A stretch of 64,000 nucleotides of DNA from contig OW818645.1 of the NCBI GenBank assembly GCA_942492835.1, forward strand, positions 4,127,221 to 4,191,220. Reading direction: 5' to 3'. The translations under genes were made by a program, and so were the position numbers. The notes below the pieces were generated by a model that had not been told where the DNA came from, did not search any database, and was given only the letters and a program-made list of their open reading frames with translations. Of this stretch, positions 1 through 7,768 are shown one piece after another. Each line of letters opens with the position of its first letter. Within the stretch, counting starts at the first letter, position 1. Source of the stretch: GWB2-37-7 sp942492835. GTDB lineage: Bacteria; Bacillota; Clostridia; Lutisporales; Lutisporaceae.

Positions 1-1192
1 AGAGGATAGAAGAGAAATGGTAGTTGACAAAGTAGAGGCGGCCTTAAAGAATGGATTTTTCCCGGTAGTTGTTGTTTCAGCAATGGGAAGAGATGGTGAT
101 TCCTATGCAACAGATACTTTATTAAGTATCGTCAAGTCTAGTAGCTGTGAAATAAATCCAAGAGAATTAGACCTGCTTATGTCCTGCGGAGAAATAATAT
201 CTAGTGTAGTAATGGCAAGTACTCTTAAGAAAAGAGGACATGAAAGTGTAGCTTTAACAGGGGGGCAAGCGGGCATAATAACCGATAATAATTTTGGCGA
301 TGCTGAGGTTATAAAAGTTGATTCACAAAATATCCTTAAATATATTGAAAAAGATATAATACCTGTAATAACAGGCTTTCAAGGAGTAAATGAAAACGGA
401 GATATAACTACTTTGGGCAGAGGGGGCAGTGATGTAAGCGGAGTTATAATTGGTGAAGCATTAAATGCAGATGCAGTAGAAATTTACACCGATGTAGAGG
501 GTGTGATGACTGCTGATCCTAGAATTGTGCCTGATGCAAGAGTAATGAATACCATATTCTACAATGAAATTTTTCAAATGGCTGAGTATGGTGCAAAGGT
601 AATACATCCAAGAGCCGTAGAAATAGCAATGAGAAGCAATATACCTCTAATTATAAAGAATACAATGACTGATTCTCCCGGTACTTTAATAACAAACTGT
701 GATAGAAGTAGAAAGTATCGTTTGGATAAGAAGGATAAAATAATTACTGCTGTAGCGCAAATAGGGAATCGAACACAGGTGAAGATTTTCTCCAATAAAA
801 ATATGGATGAATATCAAAGAGATGATTTCTTATTCAGCTTAATTGCAGCTGAAAATATAAGCTTGGATATGATAAATTTATATCCTGAATCAAAGGTTTT
901 TATTATTGACGACAGTCAACTGGACAGGTTGAAAAGACTTATGGAGAACAGAGAACTTCAGTATGAAGTAAAGAGAAATTGCAGCAAGGTTACAATAATA
1001 GGCAACAAAATGAGAGGTGTTCCCGGGGTAATGGCAAAGGTGGTAAAAGCATTATCCAGTCAGAATATTGAGCTATTGCAAACATCTGACTCTCATACGA
1101 CCATATCGTGTCTGATAGATAGTAAGTATACAAATAAAGCAGTAAATGCACTTCATGAGGAATTTGAATTAGGAAAGATGCTGGATATATAA
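1..1192 (+). CDS. dapG: Aspartate kinase (5' end outside window)
   Basis: Phosphorylates L-aspartate, the first step of the lysine/threonine/methionine and diaminopimelate pathway. The frame is open from base 2, and codons upstream of the first ATG (17) read EDRRE before MVVDKV. This matches the family's internal region, so the true start and the N-terminal KFGGTS segment lie left of the window. Visible family signatures are VVVVSAMGR, the TTLGRGGSDVSG loop and the TDVEGVMTADPR segment. Two ACT-like regulatory repeats follow, the last containing GVPGVMAKVVKALSS. The visible part is about 396 residues, close to the usual 400 aa of the single-chain Bacillus DapG type. Its closeness to tepA and ftsK matches the Bacillus dapG region, which favours dapG over lysC. 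Feedback regulation through the ACT domains is family knowledge. A strong terminator follows directly. Confidence 0.9.
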   Translation, partial: EDRREMVVDKVEAALKNGFFPVVVVSAMGRDGDSYATDTLLSIVKSSSCEINPRELDLLMSCGEIISSVVMASTLKKRGHESVALTGGQAGIITDNNFGDAEVIKVDSQNILKYIEKDIIPVITGFQGVNENGDITTLGRGGSDVSGVIIGEALNADAVEIYTDVEGVMTADPRIVPDARVMNTIFYNEIFQMAEYGAKVIHPRAVEIAMRSNIPLIIKNTMTDSPGTLITNCDRSRKYRLDKKDKIITAVAQIGNRTQVKIFSNKNMDEYQRDDFLFSLIAAENISLDMINLYPESKVFIIDDSQLDRLKRLMENRELQYEVKRNCSKVTIIGNKMRGVPGVMAKVVKALSSQNIELLQTSDSHTTISCLIDSKYTNKAVNALHEEFELGKMLDI

Positions 1193-1193
1193 G

Positions 1194-1220
1194 AAAAGCA
1201 CGTAGAAATACGTGCTTTTT
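1194..1220 (+). terminator. Rho-independent terminator after aspartokinase
   Basis: The arms AAAAGCACGTA and TACGTGCTTTT form a perfect 11-bp stem around a GAAA tetraloop, and the 3' arm ends in a T run. It begins two bases after the aspartokinase stop codon. Confidence 0.93.
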
Positions 1221-1283
1221 AAATGAATTTTATTCTGAAAGAGTGGACTTAAAATAGCTCAATAGAAACTTATATTAAGAATA

Positions 1284-1312
1284 TTGACAAAAAAGTTTGA
1301 TTATTATATTAT
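1284..1312 (+). promoter_or_regulatory. Vegetative promoter of the Cys-rich peptide locus
   Basis: TTGACA (1284-1289), a 17-base spacer and TATTAT (1307-1312) make a near-consensus sigma-A promoter. It lies 42 bases before the ATG at 1354. It also rules out an ATT/ATG-type start further upstream for the peptide gene, because that region is promoter DNA. Confidence 0.75.
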
Positions 1313-1353
1313 ATGGAAATAAGGGATTATTTTACCGGAAAAGAGGGCTTGTA

Positions 1354-1695
1354 ATGATTTTTGACAATTTTTTAGATTGGATACAAGATATTTTTGATAA
1401 TTTTGGGAATAATGCATCAGGATTGCCAGACGATGTTAACGATTTTTTCGAATTATTAACAGATAGTGGTGTTGACTTATCGAATCTTAGTTCTGAGGAT
1501 ATGGACGCTTTGATTGACTACTTAGATGGTCAGGGTATTGATATAGGTGAACAAGGATTTATTGATGATAGTGCACAAGAAATAGGCAATAACTTGGACT
1601 CAGAAGTTTCTTTTGGGTGTTCATGTGGGGGAAATTGTCATATGGTGTGTCAAAACTCTTGCGCATCCGCTTGTCTAAGCTCATACTCCCATTAA
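1354..1695 (+). CDS. Candidate RiPP precursor peptide, six-Cys C-terminus
   Basis: A 113-residue protein with an acidic N-terminal part (about residues 1-85, rich in Asp/Glu with short hydrophobic patches) and a compact Cys-rich tail. The six cysteines at 89, 91, 95, 99, 103 and 107 are spaced C-x-C-x3-C-x3-C-x3-C-x3-C, after which the protein ends within six residues. This leader/core shape directly upstream of a radical SAM/SPASM gene is typical of thioether peptides (sactipeptide or ranthipeptide type). The modification itself is inference. The ATG at 1354 is chosen because AGAGGG lies six bases upstream and a promoter sits at 1284-1312. An in-frame codon at 1297 would fall inside that promoter. 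The spacing is not the SCIFF pattern I know. It could alternatively be a small metal-binding protein. Confidence 0.72.
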   Translation: MIFDNFLDWIQDIFDNFGNNASGLPDDVNDFFELLTDSGVDLSNLSSEDMDALIDYLDGQGIDIGEQGFIDDSAQEIGNNLDSEVSFGCSCGGNCHMVCQNSCASACLSSYSH

Positions 1696-1749
1696 AACTT
1701 TATATAATAAAACTGGATTAGAATATTTGAGAGTACAGGTATTTTAAAT

Positions 1750-2907
1750 ATGATAGAGCAAAATAACAATAACATCTTAAAAACAAGTGATTCTGCAATG
1801 CATTTTAAGCGAAAAATAAGAGGTCTAATTACTACATATAAATGTAATCTTGATTGTTTATATTGCTACATAGAAAACAAATCAAATAAAGCTATGACAT
1901 TGCAAGTAATGAAGAATGCTATTATAAGCGGATTTAGTGATACAAATGATTATATTTTTGATGAACTTGAAATCGATTTTATGGGAGCGGAACCATTGTG
2001 CGAATTTGAGCTAATTAAGGAAATCGCTGAATGGGTTTGGAGCCAAGAGTGGTCAAAACCATACATACTATATGCCACAACTAATGGTACACTTCTAAAT
2101 AGTAGCATTAAAGATTGGGTTACAACACATAGAGATAAGTTTGTACTTGGTTTAAGCTATGATGGTAATGACGAAATGCAGGACACAAACCGATCAGTTT
2201 CATCAAAACATATAGATAAACAATTCTTTTTAAACAATTGGCCTACTCAACCAGTAAAGATGACTATTACGGAAGATAATGTATCATGCTTAGCAGAAGG
2301 TATTATTGCATTACATGAAAGTGGATTTTTAATAAATGCTAACCCTGCCAATGGAATGCCAGAATGGAAGGAAGATAGTATTGCTAAGTATGGACATCAA
2401 CTCTCCATACTTGTTGATTATTATTGTAGAAATCCTCAGGTTAAGAAATCTTCACTGCTAGATTTAGATTTATTTGCATTATTACGTCAACCTGCACCCA
2501 ATGAGAATAAATACTGCGGAGCAGGTATTGGATTTGAGGTTGTAGATGTAGATGGAAGTATATATCCGTGTCATATGTTTTCTCCATTAGTGATTAAAGA
2601 ACCTAAATTGTCAAAAGTAAAAGATATTAATTTTACTTGCAGAGAGTTGTTTGAGAGCAGCAAATGTAAAAAATGTCCACTTATGAGGATATGTCCAACC
2701 TGCTATGGCATGAACTTTCGGGATACTGGAGACCCAGCACAGCGCCAACCAACATTGTGTAAATTGTTTTTACTTCAGTACCTTGCAAATTGCAGTTATT
2801 GGTTAGCATCAGTTAAGCAAAAAAAACAATTGTCTCGTGATGATTTAAAGTTATTACTAATGATTCAGAAGATAAAAGGATTTTTACCTCGAAGCAATAT
2901 GAATTAG
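1750..2907 (+). CDS. Radical SAM/SPASM peptide maturase
   Basis: A 385-residue radical SAM enzyme. The CxxxCxxC cluster motif (CNLDCLYC) lies near residues 34-41, followed by the barrel. The C-terminal third holds a SPASM-type set of cysteines: CGAG near 257, YPCHMF near 275, then CKKCP, ICPTC and a last Cys near 338. These normally bind auxiliary Fe-S clusters. Such enzymes install thioether or other crosslinks in ribosomal peptides. The Cys-rich peptide ends 54 bases upstream, so it is the obvious substrate, although this pairing is inferred from position. No strong Shine-Dalgarno site precedes the ATG, which may keep its yield below that of the precursor. Assignment to a numbered maturase subfamily would need a profile search. 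Confidence 0.88.
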   Translation: MIEQNNNNILKTSDSAMHFKRKIRGLITTYKCNLDCLYCYIENKSNKAMTLQVMKNAIISGFSDTNDYIFDELEIDFMGAEPLCEFELIKEIAEWVWSQEWSKPYILYATTNGTLLNSSIKDWVTTHRDKFVLGLSYDGNDEMQDTNRSVSSKHIDKQFFLNNWPTQPVKMTITEDNVSCLAEGIIALHESGFLINANPANGMPEWKEDSIAKYGHQLSILVDYYCRNPQVKKSSLLDLDLFALLRQPAPNENKYCGAGIGFEVVDVDGSIYPCHMFSPLVIKEPKLSKVKDINFTCRELFESSKCKKCPLMRICPTCYGMNFRDTGDPAQRQPTLCKLFLLQYLANCSYWLASVKQKKQLSRDDLKLLLMIQKIKGFLPRSNMN

Positions 2908-2979
2908 AGGTTGTCTTTTTAAATAAAATTCTATTTTATTATAAAATTATTCTAATTTGAAATGAGAGGTGTGTGAATT

Positions 2980-3540
2980 ATGTCAGTTGATCCACGTGAA
3001 ATTGCAAAACAAAAATTCGAAGCAATAATTAAAGAACAGAAGCATGGTGATGAAACAGCAGATAAGATAATATGGACTGCTGTAAGTGTTAATGCAGGTA
3101 TGGGCTTTATCCCTCTGGGAATAAATGTATGGTCTTTTATTGGAGTTTCCACTATTATGACAGTGTTTTTAGGAAAAACTTATGGCTTAACATTAACTAA
3201 TGAAGGTGCTTCAAAAATGATAAAGCAAATTTTTACCGCAGTTGGTAGTACTTTTTTCATGACAACTTTGGGATTGAAATTTTTTGTTGAAGTGTTAAAA
3301 GGTGCAGGTGTAATTACAATGGGAGGAACGACTTTAATTGGTGGTGCACTAGATGCGGCTCTATGCGGAGGTATTACATATGCCTTGGGATATACTACTA
3401 AAGCAATGTTTAAGCGTGAACGAACAATGAGTAATTCTGAGATTAAAAGTATATTTAAAGAAAACTATGCCGAAGGTAAACGCAAAGTAAAGCAGGAAAA
3501 AGAAGAAGCTGCTAAAAAAGAAACTACTCTTGAAGAATAA
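2980..3540 (+). CDS. Membrane protein resembling DUF697/YcjF family
   Basis: A 186-residue protein with a short charged N-terminus, two or three hydrophobic stretches (about residues 37-62, 82-105 and 110-145) and a Lys/Glu-rich C-terminal tail. The pattern of a Gly/Pro-containing helix, a K-x-YGL segment and a closing GGITYALGYTTK segment resembles DUF697 (YcjF-like) proteins. I judge this by eye. AGAGGTGTG precedes the ATG at 2980. It is 72 bases after the radical SAM gene, before a strong terminator, so it probably belongs to the same transcript. Immunity, export or membrane anchoring of the peptide machinery are possible roles, but nothing in the sequence proves any of them. Confidence 0.6.
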   Translation: MSVDPREIAKQKFEAIIKEQKHGDETADKIIWTAVSVNAGMGFIPLGINVWSFIGVSTIMTVFLGKTYGLTLTNEGASKMIKQIFTAVGSTFFMTTLGLKFFVEVLKGAGVITMGGTTLIGGALDAALCGGITYALGYTTKAMFKRERTMSNSEIKSIFKENYAEGKRKVKQEKEEAAKKETTLEE

Positions 3541-3623
3541 AGTAATTATTTTGCTTCTTAAATTATAATTTTTCTATAAATTAAGCAGTTTTAACTCAAA
3601 TAACACATAAAATATTTAAAATT

Positions 3624-3669
3624 AAAAAAGCACCTATTAATCAAATAAATGATTAATAGGTGCTTTTTT
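3624..3669 (+). terminator. Strong terminator closing the RiPP locus
   Basis: The arms AAAAAAGCACCTATTAATCA and TGATTAATAGGTGCTTTTTT form a perfect 20-bp inverted repeat around a 6-base loop with T- and A-runs on both sides. It could therefore terminate transcription in either direction. Confidence 0.93.
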
Positions 3670-3738
3670 GATATTCATTAATAATTTTGGATATTAATCA
3701 AATAATAATACATATAGCATAAACAGGAGTGTGATAAT

Positions 3739-4491
3739 TTGGATATATACAATGATTATTTAAGAATGGAGCATCCAGAGGAACAGCCACAAAATCCACA
3801 AGCTCCTAATACGGGAGTTGATAAACAAACAGAAGCAATAAAGGAGCTGGGAGTAGAAAAGATTCCACAAACAAAAAGCAACATACATTGCATACCTATA
3901 ATTGGTCAGATTGAAGGTCATATGCTGCTTCCACCACAAAGTAAAGCAACAAAGTATGAGCACATTATACCTCAGATATTAGCAGTAGAAGAAAGCTCGG
4001 ATATAGATGGCTTGCTGCTTATATTAAATACTGTTGGTGGAGATGTAGAAGCAGGATTAGCAATATCTGAGCTAGTATCTAGTATGAAGAAACCATCAGT
4101 GTCTTTGGTTCTAGGAGGTGGACACAGTATAGGGGTGCCTTTGGCTGTGTGTACAAGATATTCTTATATAGTTCCTTCAGCTACAATGACAATACATCCT
4201 ATAAGAATGAATGGATTAATAATCGGAGTTCCTCAAACCTTTGAATACTTCAATAAAATGCAAGAAAGAATTATAAACTTTATTATTGATCATAGCAAAA
4301 TAAATAGTGCGATATTAAAAAAAATAATGTTTACTACCAGTGAGCTTGCAAATGATGTAGGCAGTGTTATTATAGGCAGTGAGGCGGTAGATTATGGATT
4401 AATAAATGAAATCGGAGGTTTAAAAGATGCTATGGATAAGCTCCGAGATTTAATAGAAAAGTATAAAGCGGAGGGGAATAAAAGCTCATAA
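3739..4491 (+). CDS. tepA: ClpP-fold serine protease, TepA family
   Basis: A cytoplasmic ClpP/crotonase-fold protease like Bacillus TepA (translocation-enhancing protein, about 245 aa; here 250). The GGGHSIG segment supplies the likely nucleophile Ser130, and TIHP supplies His153. An N-terminal extension of about 45 polar residues rich in Pro and Gln precedes the fold. The start is a TTG at 3739 with AGGAG about 10 bases upstream. No ATG fits as well. Its place between the aspartokinase and FtsK/SpoIIIE genes matches the Bacillus order (dapG...tepA...spoIIIE), supporting orthology. The physiological substrate is unclear in the family. Confidence 0.85.
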   Translation: MDIYNDYLRMEHPEEQPQNPQAPNTGVDKQTEAIKELGVEKIPQTKSNIHCIPIIGQIEGHMLLPPQSKATKYEHIIPQILAVEESSDIDGLLLILNTVGGDVEAGLAISELVSSMKKPSVSLVLGGGHSIGVPLAVCTRYSYIVPSATMTIHPIRMNGLIIGVPQTFEYFNKMQERIINFIIDHSKINSAILKKIMFTTSELANDVGSVIIGSEAVDYGLINEIGGLKDAMDKLRDLIEKYKAEGNKSS

Positions 4492-4526
4492 ATTTGTAAA
4501 AGATATATTTGTATGTAAAATCCCAC

Positions 4527-4585
4527 AAAGTCAAGGACTATTGTATAGCACTCTGCATAGTACTTGGCTTTTATATTTTTTTGTA
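4527..4585 (+). terminator. Probable terminator after tepA
   Basis: An imperfect hairpin pairs AAAGTCAAGGACTAT (4527-4541) with ATAGTACTTGGCTTT (4557-4571), with one G-U pair and one mismatch. A T-rich run follows to about 4585. Confidence 0.65.
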
Positions 4586-4603
4586 ATTTTAAAATTTATT
4601 TTC

Positions 4604-4632
4604 TTGACACAGCTTATCTTTAAGTATTAAAT
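4604..4632 (+). promoter_or_regulatory. Putative promoter of the small gene at 4702
   Basis: A perfect TTGACA (4604-4609) is followed after 17 bases by TTAAAT (4627-4632), a weaker -10 element. It lies between the tepA terminator and the next gene. Confidence 0.5.
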
Positions 4633-4701
4633 AAGATTTATAAAATATCAATAATAAAATTATGAAGGAAAATGTTTAGTGCAAAACATACAGGTGATAA
4701 A

Positions 4702-5088
4702 ATGAGCAAAACAATAATAATTATGGAAGCCCCTGATAGTGCAACAGGCATAGAGGAGTTAAGTGACGAGCATCAGTATTTTCTAGGTGCCTTTGGAGAA
4801 GTCATAGGTATGCTTAGACAAATATTTCCTGAGGGAGATTTTTCTGATCCTACTAATATAGTTGTAAGAAAGGATAAAGGCAGCATAAATATAGAGATAA
4901 GTAAACATACCCCAGTATCAAACTTCATAATAAGCTCTGAGGAGGAGCTACCCATAGATAATATAATAAAGCTATGCAATAAAACTGGTTGGAGAGCCTT
5001 AGATACTGACACAGGGTTGTTTTTGGATAAAAGAAATTTAAAGGAAAGTAAAGAGAATAAAAGCAGATGGAAATTCTGGCTTAAGTAA
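4702..5088 (+). CDS. Conserved-looking small protein of unknown function
   Basis: A 128-residue soluble protein that I do not recognise. It starts with a beta-strand-like MSKTIIIME segment, is acidic in the middle, and ends in a basic, aromatic tail (RWKFWLK). No Cys cluster, signal peptide or membrane helix is visible. The ATG at 4702 is chosen because AGGTG lies five bases upstream. An in-frame ATG at 4672 has its purine run only two bases away and would add ten residues. It has its own likely promoter and a terminator, so it looks like a single-gene unit between tepA and ftsK. In Bacillus a short gene (ylzJ) sits here, but I see no resemblance in size or sequence. Confidence 0.7.
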   Translation: MSKTIIIMEAPDSATGIEELSDEHQYFLGAFGEVIGMLRQIFPEGDFSDPTNIVVRKDKGSINIEISKHTPVSNFIISSEEELPIDNIIKLCNKTGWRALDTDTGLFLDKRNLKESKENKSRWKFWLK

Positions 5089-5098
5089 ATACGTTTAA

Positions 5099-5144
5099 GA
5101 GAAGCTGATATGCTAATTGGTAATATAGTATATCAGCTTCTTTG
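5099..5144 (+). terminator. Terminator before ftsK
   Basis: The 11-bp stem pairs GAAGCTGATAT (5101-5111) with ATATCAGCTTC (5130-5140), and TTTG follows. The loop is 18 bases. Confidence 0.75.
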
Positions 5145-5171
5145 TATATACAGTGTACACTTATAAATTGT

Positions 5172-5199
5172 TTGCAACCACAGCTTTTTAAGGTATAAT
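5172..5199 (+). promoter_or_regulatory. Promoter of ftsK/spoIIIE
   Basis: TTGCAA (5172-5177), a 16-base spacer and a perfect TATAAT (5194-5199) lie 63 bases before the ftsK ATG. Confidence 0.65.
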
Positions 5200-5262
5200 A
5201 ACAATAGATAAGCCTTGATATATGAGGATTTCAGCAATTTATCAGAATAGTGGAGGTAAGCT

Positions 5263-7569
5263 ATGCCAAAGAAAAAAAAGCAATATCAAATACAATACGA
5301 CATATTTGGGGTTATACTTATAATGATAAGTATTTACTTTTACATAAGCTTATTTAGTGTTGATTCTGGCTTCATAGGAAATGGAATTAAGTCTATACTG
5401 TTGGGAATATTAGGCTTAGGATCATATGTTTTCCCAGTTATGATATTGATACTGGGTATAGCTGCTATCTATATGAAGGGTGAGTTTAAACTCAATCATA
5501 AGTACTTTGCCTTCATATTGTTTACAATAGCGATGCTTATTAGCCTATACATAGCTACATTAGATAGTATTAACGAGCTGGGGCTAGAGTTAACTTGGAC
5601 AGAACATATAACAAACTCATATATAATAGGACAAGTAGATGGAAAAGGCGGTGGAGCCTTAGGTGCAGTTTTTGGATATGCTCTTATAAAGCTTTTTAGC
5701 AAAAGCGGAACAATAGTTATAACCTCAGGTCTTTTCATTATTGCTGCACTTATATTTACAGAAACCCCCTTTAAAGCAGTACTTGATTATATAAAAACAT
5801 CATTATTGAAATTATTTACTATGTTGACTGAAATAATAAAAGGAAAAAGTAATAATAAGCAGAAGAAATCAATTAAAAAAGCACAAGAAGATTTAATAGA
5901 CAATGAACTCTTAAAAAATGAGAATGATAAGATAAAAGAAATGGATAAAAAAATTAAAATTTTAGATTTTACCAAAAGCTTTGATACCAATTTCAAAATG
6001 GAACCAACTGAGGCTCATAAGGAGAAGTCAAATCAAATTGATGCAACAGAAGTAGAGCAGCATAAGCCCAAAACTACAAAAGATAAGAAATCTCAGGAGG
6101 AAGAAATCATACCTACCATAGTTCCAGAGCTTAAAAATTATACTGGATACGTAATACCTCCTACTAATCTATTAAATATAAGCCATGATAACAAATCAGT
6201 AAATACAAAAAAAGAGGTTATAAATAATGTTAAAGTGCTAGAGGAGACTCTAGGTAATTTTGGAGTTAGCGCTAATGTGTCTCAGGTCTCTGTGGGACCT
6301 GCTATAACCAGATACGAGTTATCCTTAAGCCCAGGAGTAAAGGTAAGTAAGATTCTTAGTCTTTCAGATGATATATCTCTAAGTCTTGCATCAGCAGGCA
6401 TTAGAATAGAAGCTCCTATACCAGGCAAATCAGCAATAGGCATAGAAGTGCCAAATAAGGACATAACTATGGTATACCTTAGAGAGGTTATTGAGTCAAA
6501 TGAATTTAAGCTTAATAAGTCCAAGTTATCCTTCGCTATTGGTAAGGATGTTGCAGGTGCAAGCATAGTTGCAGATCTGGCTAAAATGCCTCACTTACTT
6601 ATAGCAGGGGCTACAGGTTCAGGTAAAAGTGTGTGTATAAATACATTAATATCCAGCATACTTTATAAAGCAACGCCGGATGAGGTTAAACTACTACTAA
6701 TTGACCCTAAGGTTGTTGAACTAAGCATATACAAAAACATACCTCATCTACTAGTGCCTGTTGTAACTGATCCTAAGAAGGCAGCAGGGGCACTAAATTG
6801 GGCAGTTGTAGAAATGACAGAAAGGTATAAGAAATTTGCAGCAAACAACGTTCGTGATATAACAGGATATAATGCTTTAAACAAAGAGGATATAGCGAAG
6901 CTTCCTCAAATAGTTGTAATTATAGATGAGTTGGCAGATCTTATGATGGTTTCTCCAGGTGACGTAGAAGATTCTATATGCAGATTGGCTCAGATGGCAA
7001 GAGCTGCAGGCATACACCTAGTAGTTGCTACACAAAGACCGTCAGTAGATGTTATCACGGGACTTATAAAAGCAAATATCCCATCAAGAATATCCTTCGC
7101 TGTTTCTTCTCATATAGACTCTAGGACTATATTAGATATGGGAGGAGCAGAAAAACTACTTGGTAAAGGTGATATGCTCTTCTACCCTGTTGGAGAAGCT
7201 AAACCATTACGTGTTCAGGGTGCATTTGTATCTGAGAAGGAAATTGAGAAGCTTGTTAACAATATAAAAGAACAGGTTCCACCGTCCTATAACGATGAGG
7301 TAATGAAAGGTCTAGAGAAACAGAGTGAGGATGCAGAAAAGAGTGATAATAATAGTGAAACAGATGAGCTGCTTCCTTCTGCAATAGAGATGGTTGTAGG
7401 AAGTGAGCAAGCTTCTATAATGATGCTGCAAAGAAGATTAAAAATAGGCTACAGCAGGGCAGCGAGACTTATAGACCAAATGGAGGAACGCGGGATAATA
7501 GGCGGATATGAAGGCAGTAAGCCGCGAAAAGTAATTATGACCAAAGAAGAATATGAAGAAATGATGTAG
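5263..7569 (+). CDS. ftsK: DNA translocase FtsK/SpoIIIE
   Basis: A 768-residue membrane-anchored ATPase that pumps chromosomal DNA through the division or sporulation septum. The N-terminal part (about residues 16-170) holds four or five hydrophobic segments. A charged linker (about 185-290) is followed by the alpha and beta motor domains with Walker A GATGSGKS (449-456) and Walker B VVIIDE (Asp555). The winged-helix gamma domain, which reads chromosome polarity sequences, covers roughly 700-768. The length matches SpoIIIE (about 790 aa). GTGGAGG lies upstream of the ATG. The shared synteny with tepA and rimO supports the assignment. A second FtsK paralogue elsewhere cannot be excluded, so the division versus sporulation role is open. 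Confidence 0.95.
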   Translation: MPKKKKQYQIQYDIFGVILIMISIYFYISLFSVDSGFIGNGIKSILLGILGLGSYVFPVMILILGIAAIYMKGEFKLNHKYFAFILFTIAMLISLYIATLDSINELGLELTWTEHITNSYIIGQVDGKGGGALGAVFGYALIKLFSKSGTIVITSGLFIIAALIFTETPFKAVLDYIKTSLLKLFTMLTEIIKGKSNNKQKKSIKKAQEDLIDNELLKNENDKIKEMDKKIKILDFTKSFDTNFKMEPTEAHKEKSNQIDATEVEQHKPKTTKDKKSQEEEIIPTIVPELKNYTGYVIPPTNLLNISHDNKSVNTKKEVINNVKVLEETLGNFGVSANVSQVSVGPAITRYELSLSPGVKVSKILSLSDDISLSLASAGIRIEAPIPGKSAIGIEVPNKDITMVYLREVIESNEFKLNKSKLSFAIGKDVAGASIVADLAKMPHLLIAGATGSGKSVCINTLISSILYKATPDEVKLLLIDPKVVELSIYKNIPHLLVPVVTDPKKAAGALNWAVVEMTERYKKFAANNVRDITGYNALNKEDIAKLPQIVVIIDELADLMMVSPGDVEDSICRLAQMARAAGIHLVVATQRPSVDVITGLIKANIPSRISFAVSSHIDSRTILDMGGAEKLLGKGDMLFYPVGEAKPLRVQGAFVSEKEIEKLVNNIKEQVPPSYNDEVMKGLEKQSEDAEKSDNNSETDELLPSAIEMVVGSEQASIMMLQRRLKIGYSRAARLIDQMEERGIIGGYEGSKPRKVIMTKEEYEEMM

Positions 7570-7711
7570 AAATAGATAATTAAATGATTCGTTATGTCGT
7601 AAATAGACGATAATCATAGAAAATAAAAGCATTATACATACAGAGGGCTATAATTGATGTATTTAGCTTAAAATGCCTGTATTTATTGCCTGGGTAATAG
7701 TACAAATAATT

Positions 7712-7740
7712 TTGACAGAGATTGGGCTATATAATATACT
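7712..7740 (+). promoter_or_regulatory. Promoter that fixes the rimO start
   Basis: TTGACA (7712-7717), 17 bases, then TATACT (7735-7740). Transcription should begin near 7747, downstream of the ATG at 7673 that would give the longest frame. Only the TTG at 7769 (or the ATG at 7751) can then be used. Confidence 0.75.
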
Positions 7741-7768
7741 TTATATAGTTATGCAAGGGGGAATTATT

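Noticed and set aside
1354..1695. SCIFF (six cysteines in forty-five residues) identity for the peptide
   Set aside because: It has six cysteines, but they are packed within 19 residues with regular spacing, and the leader is longer and acidic.
7673..7768. Upstream ATG giving a longer RimO with a hydrophobic N-terminus
   Set aside because: A consensus promoter at 7712-7740 lies inside the extension, and the TTG at 7769 has a good ribosome site and gives the family length.
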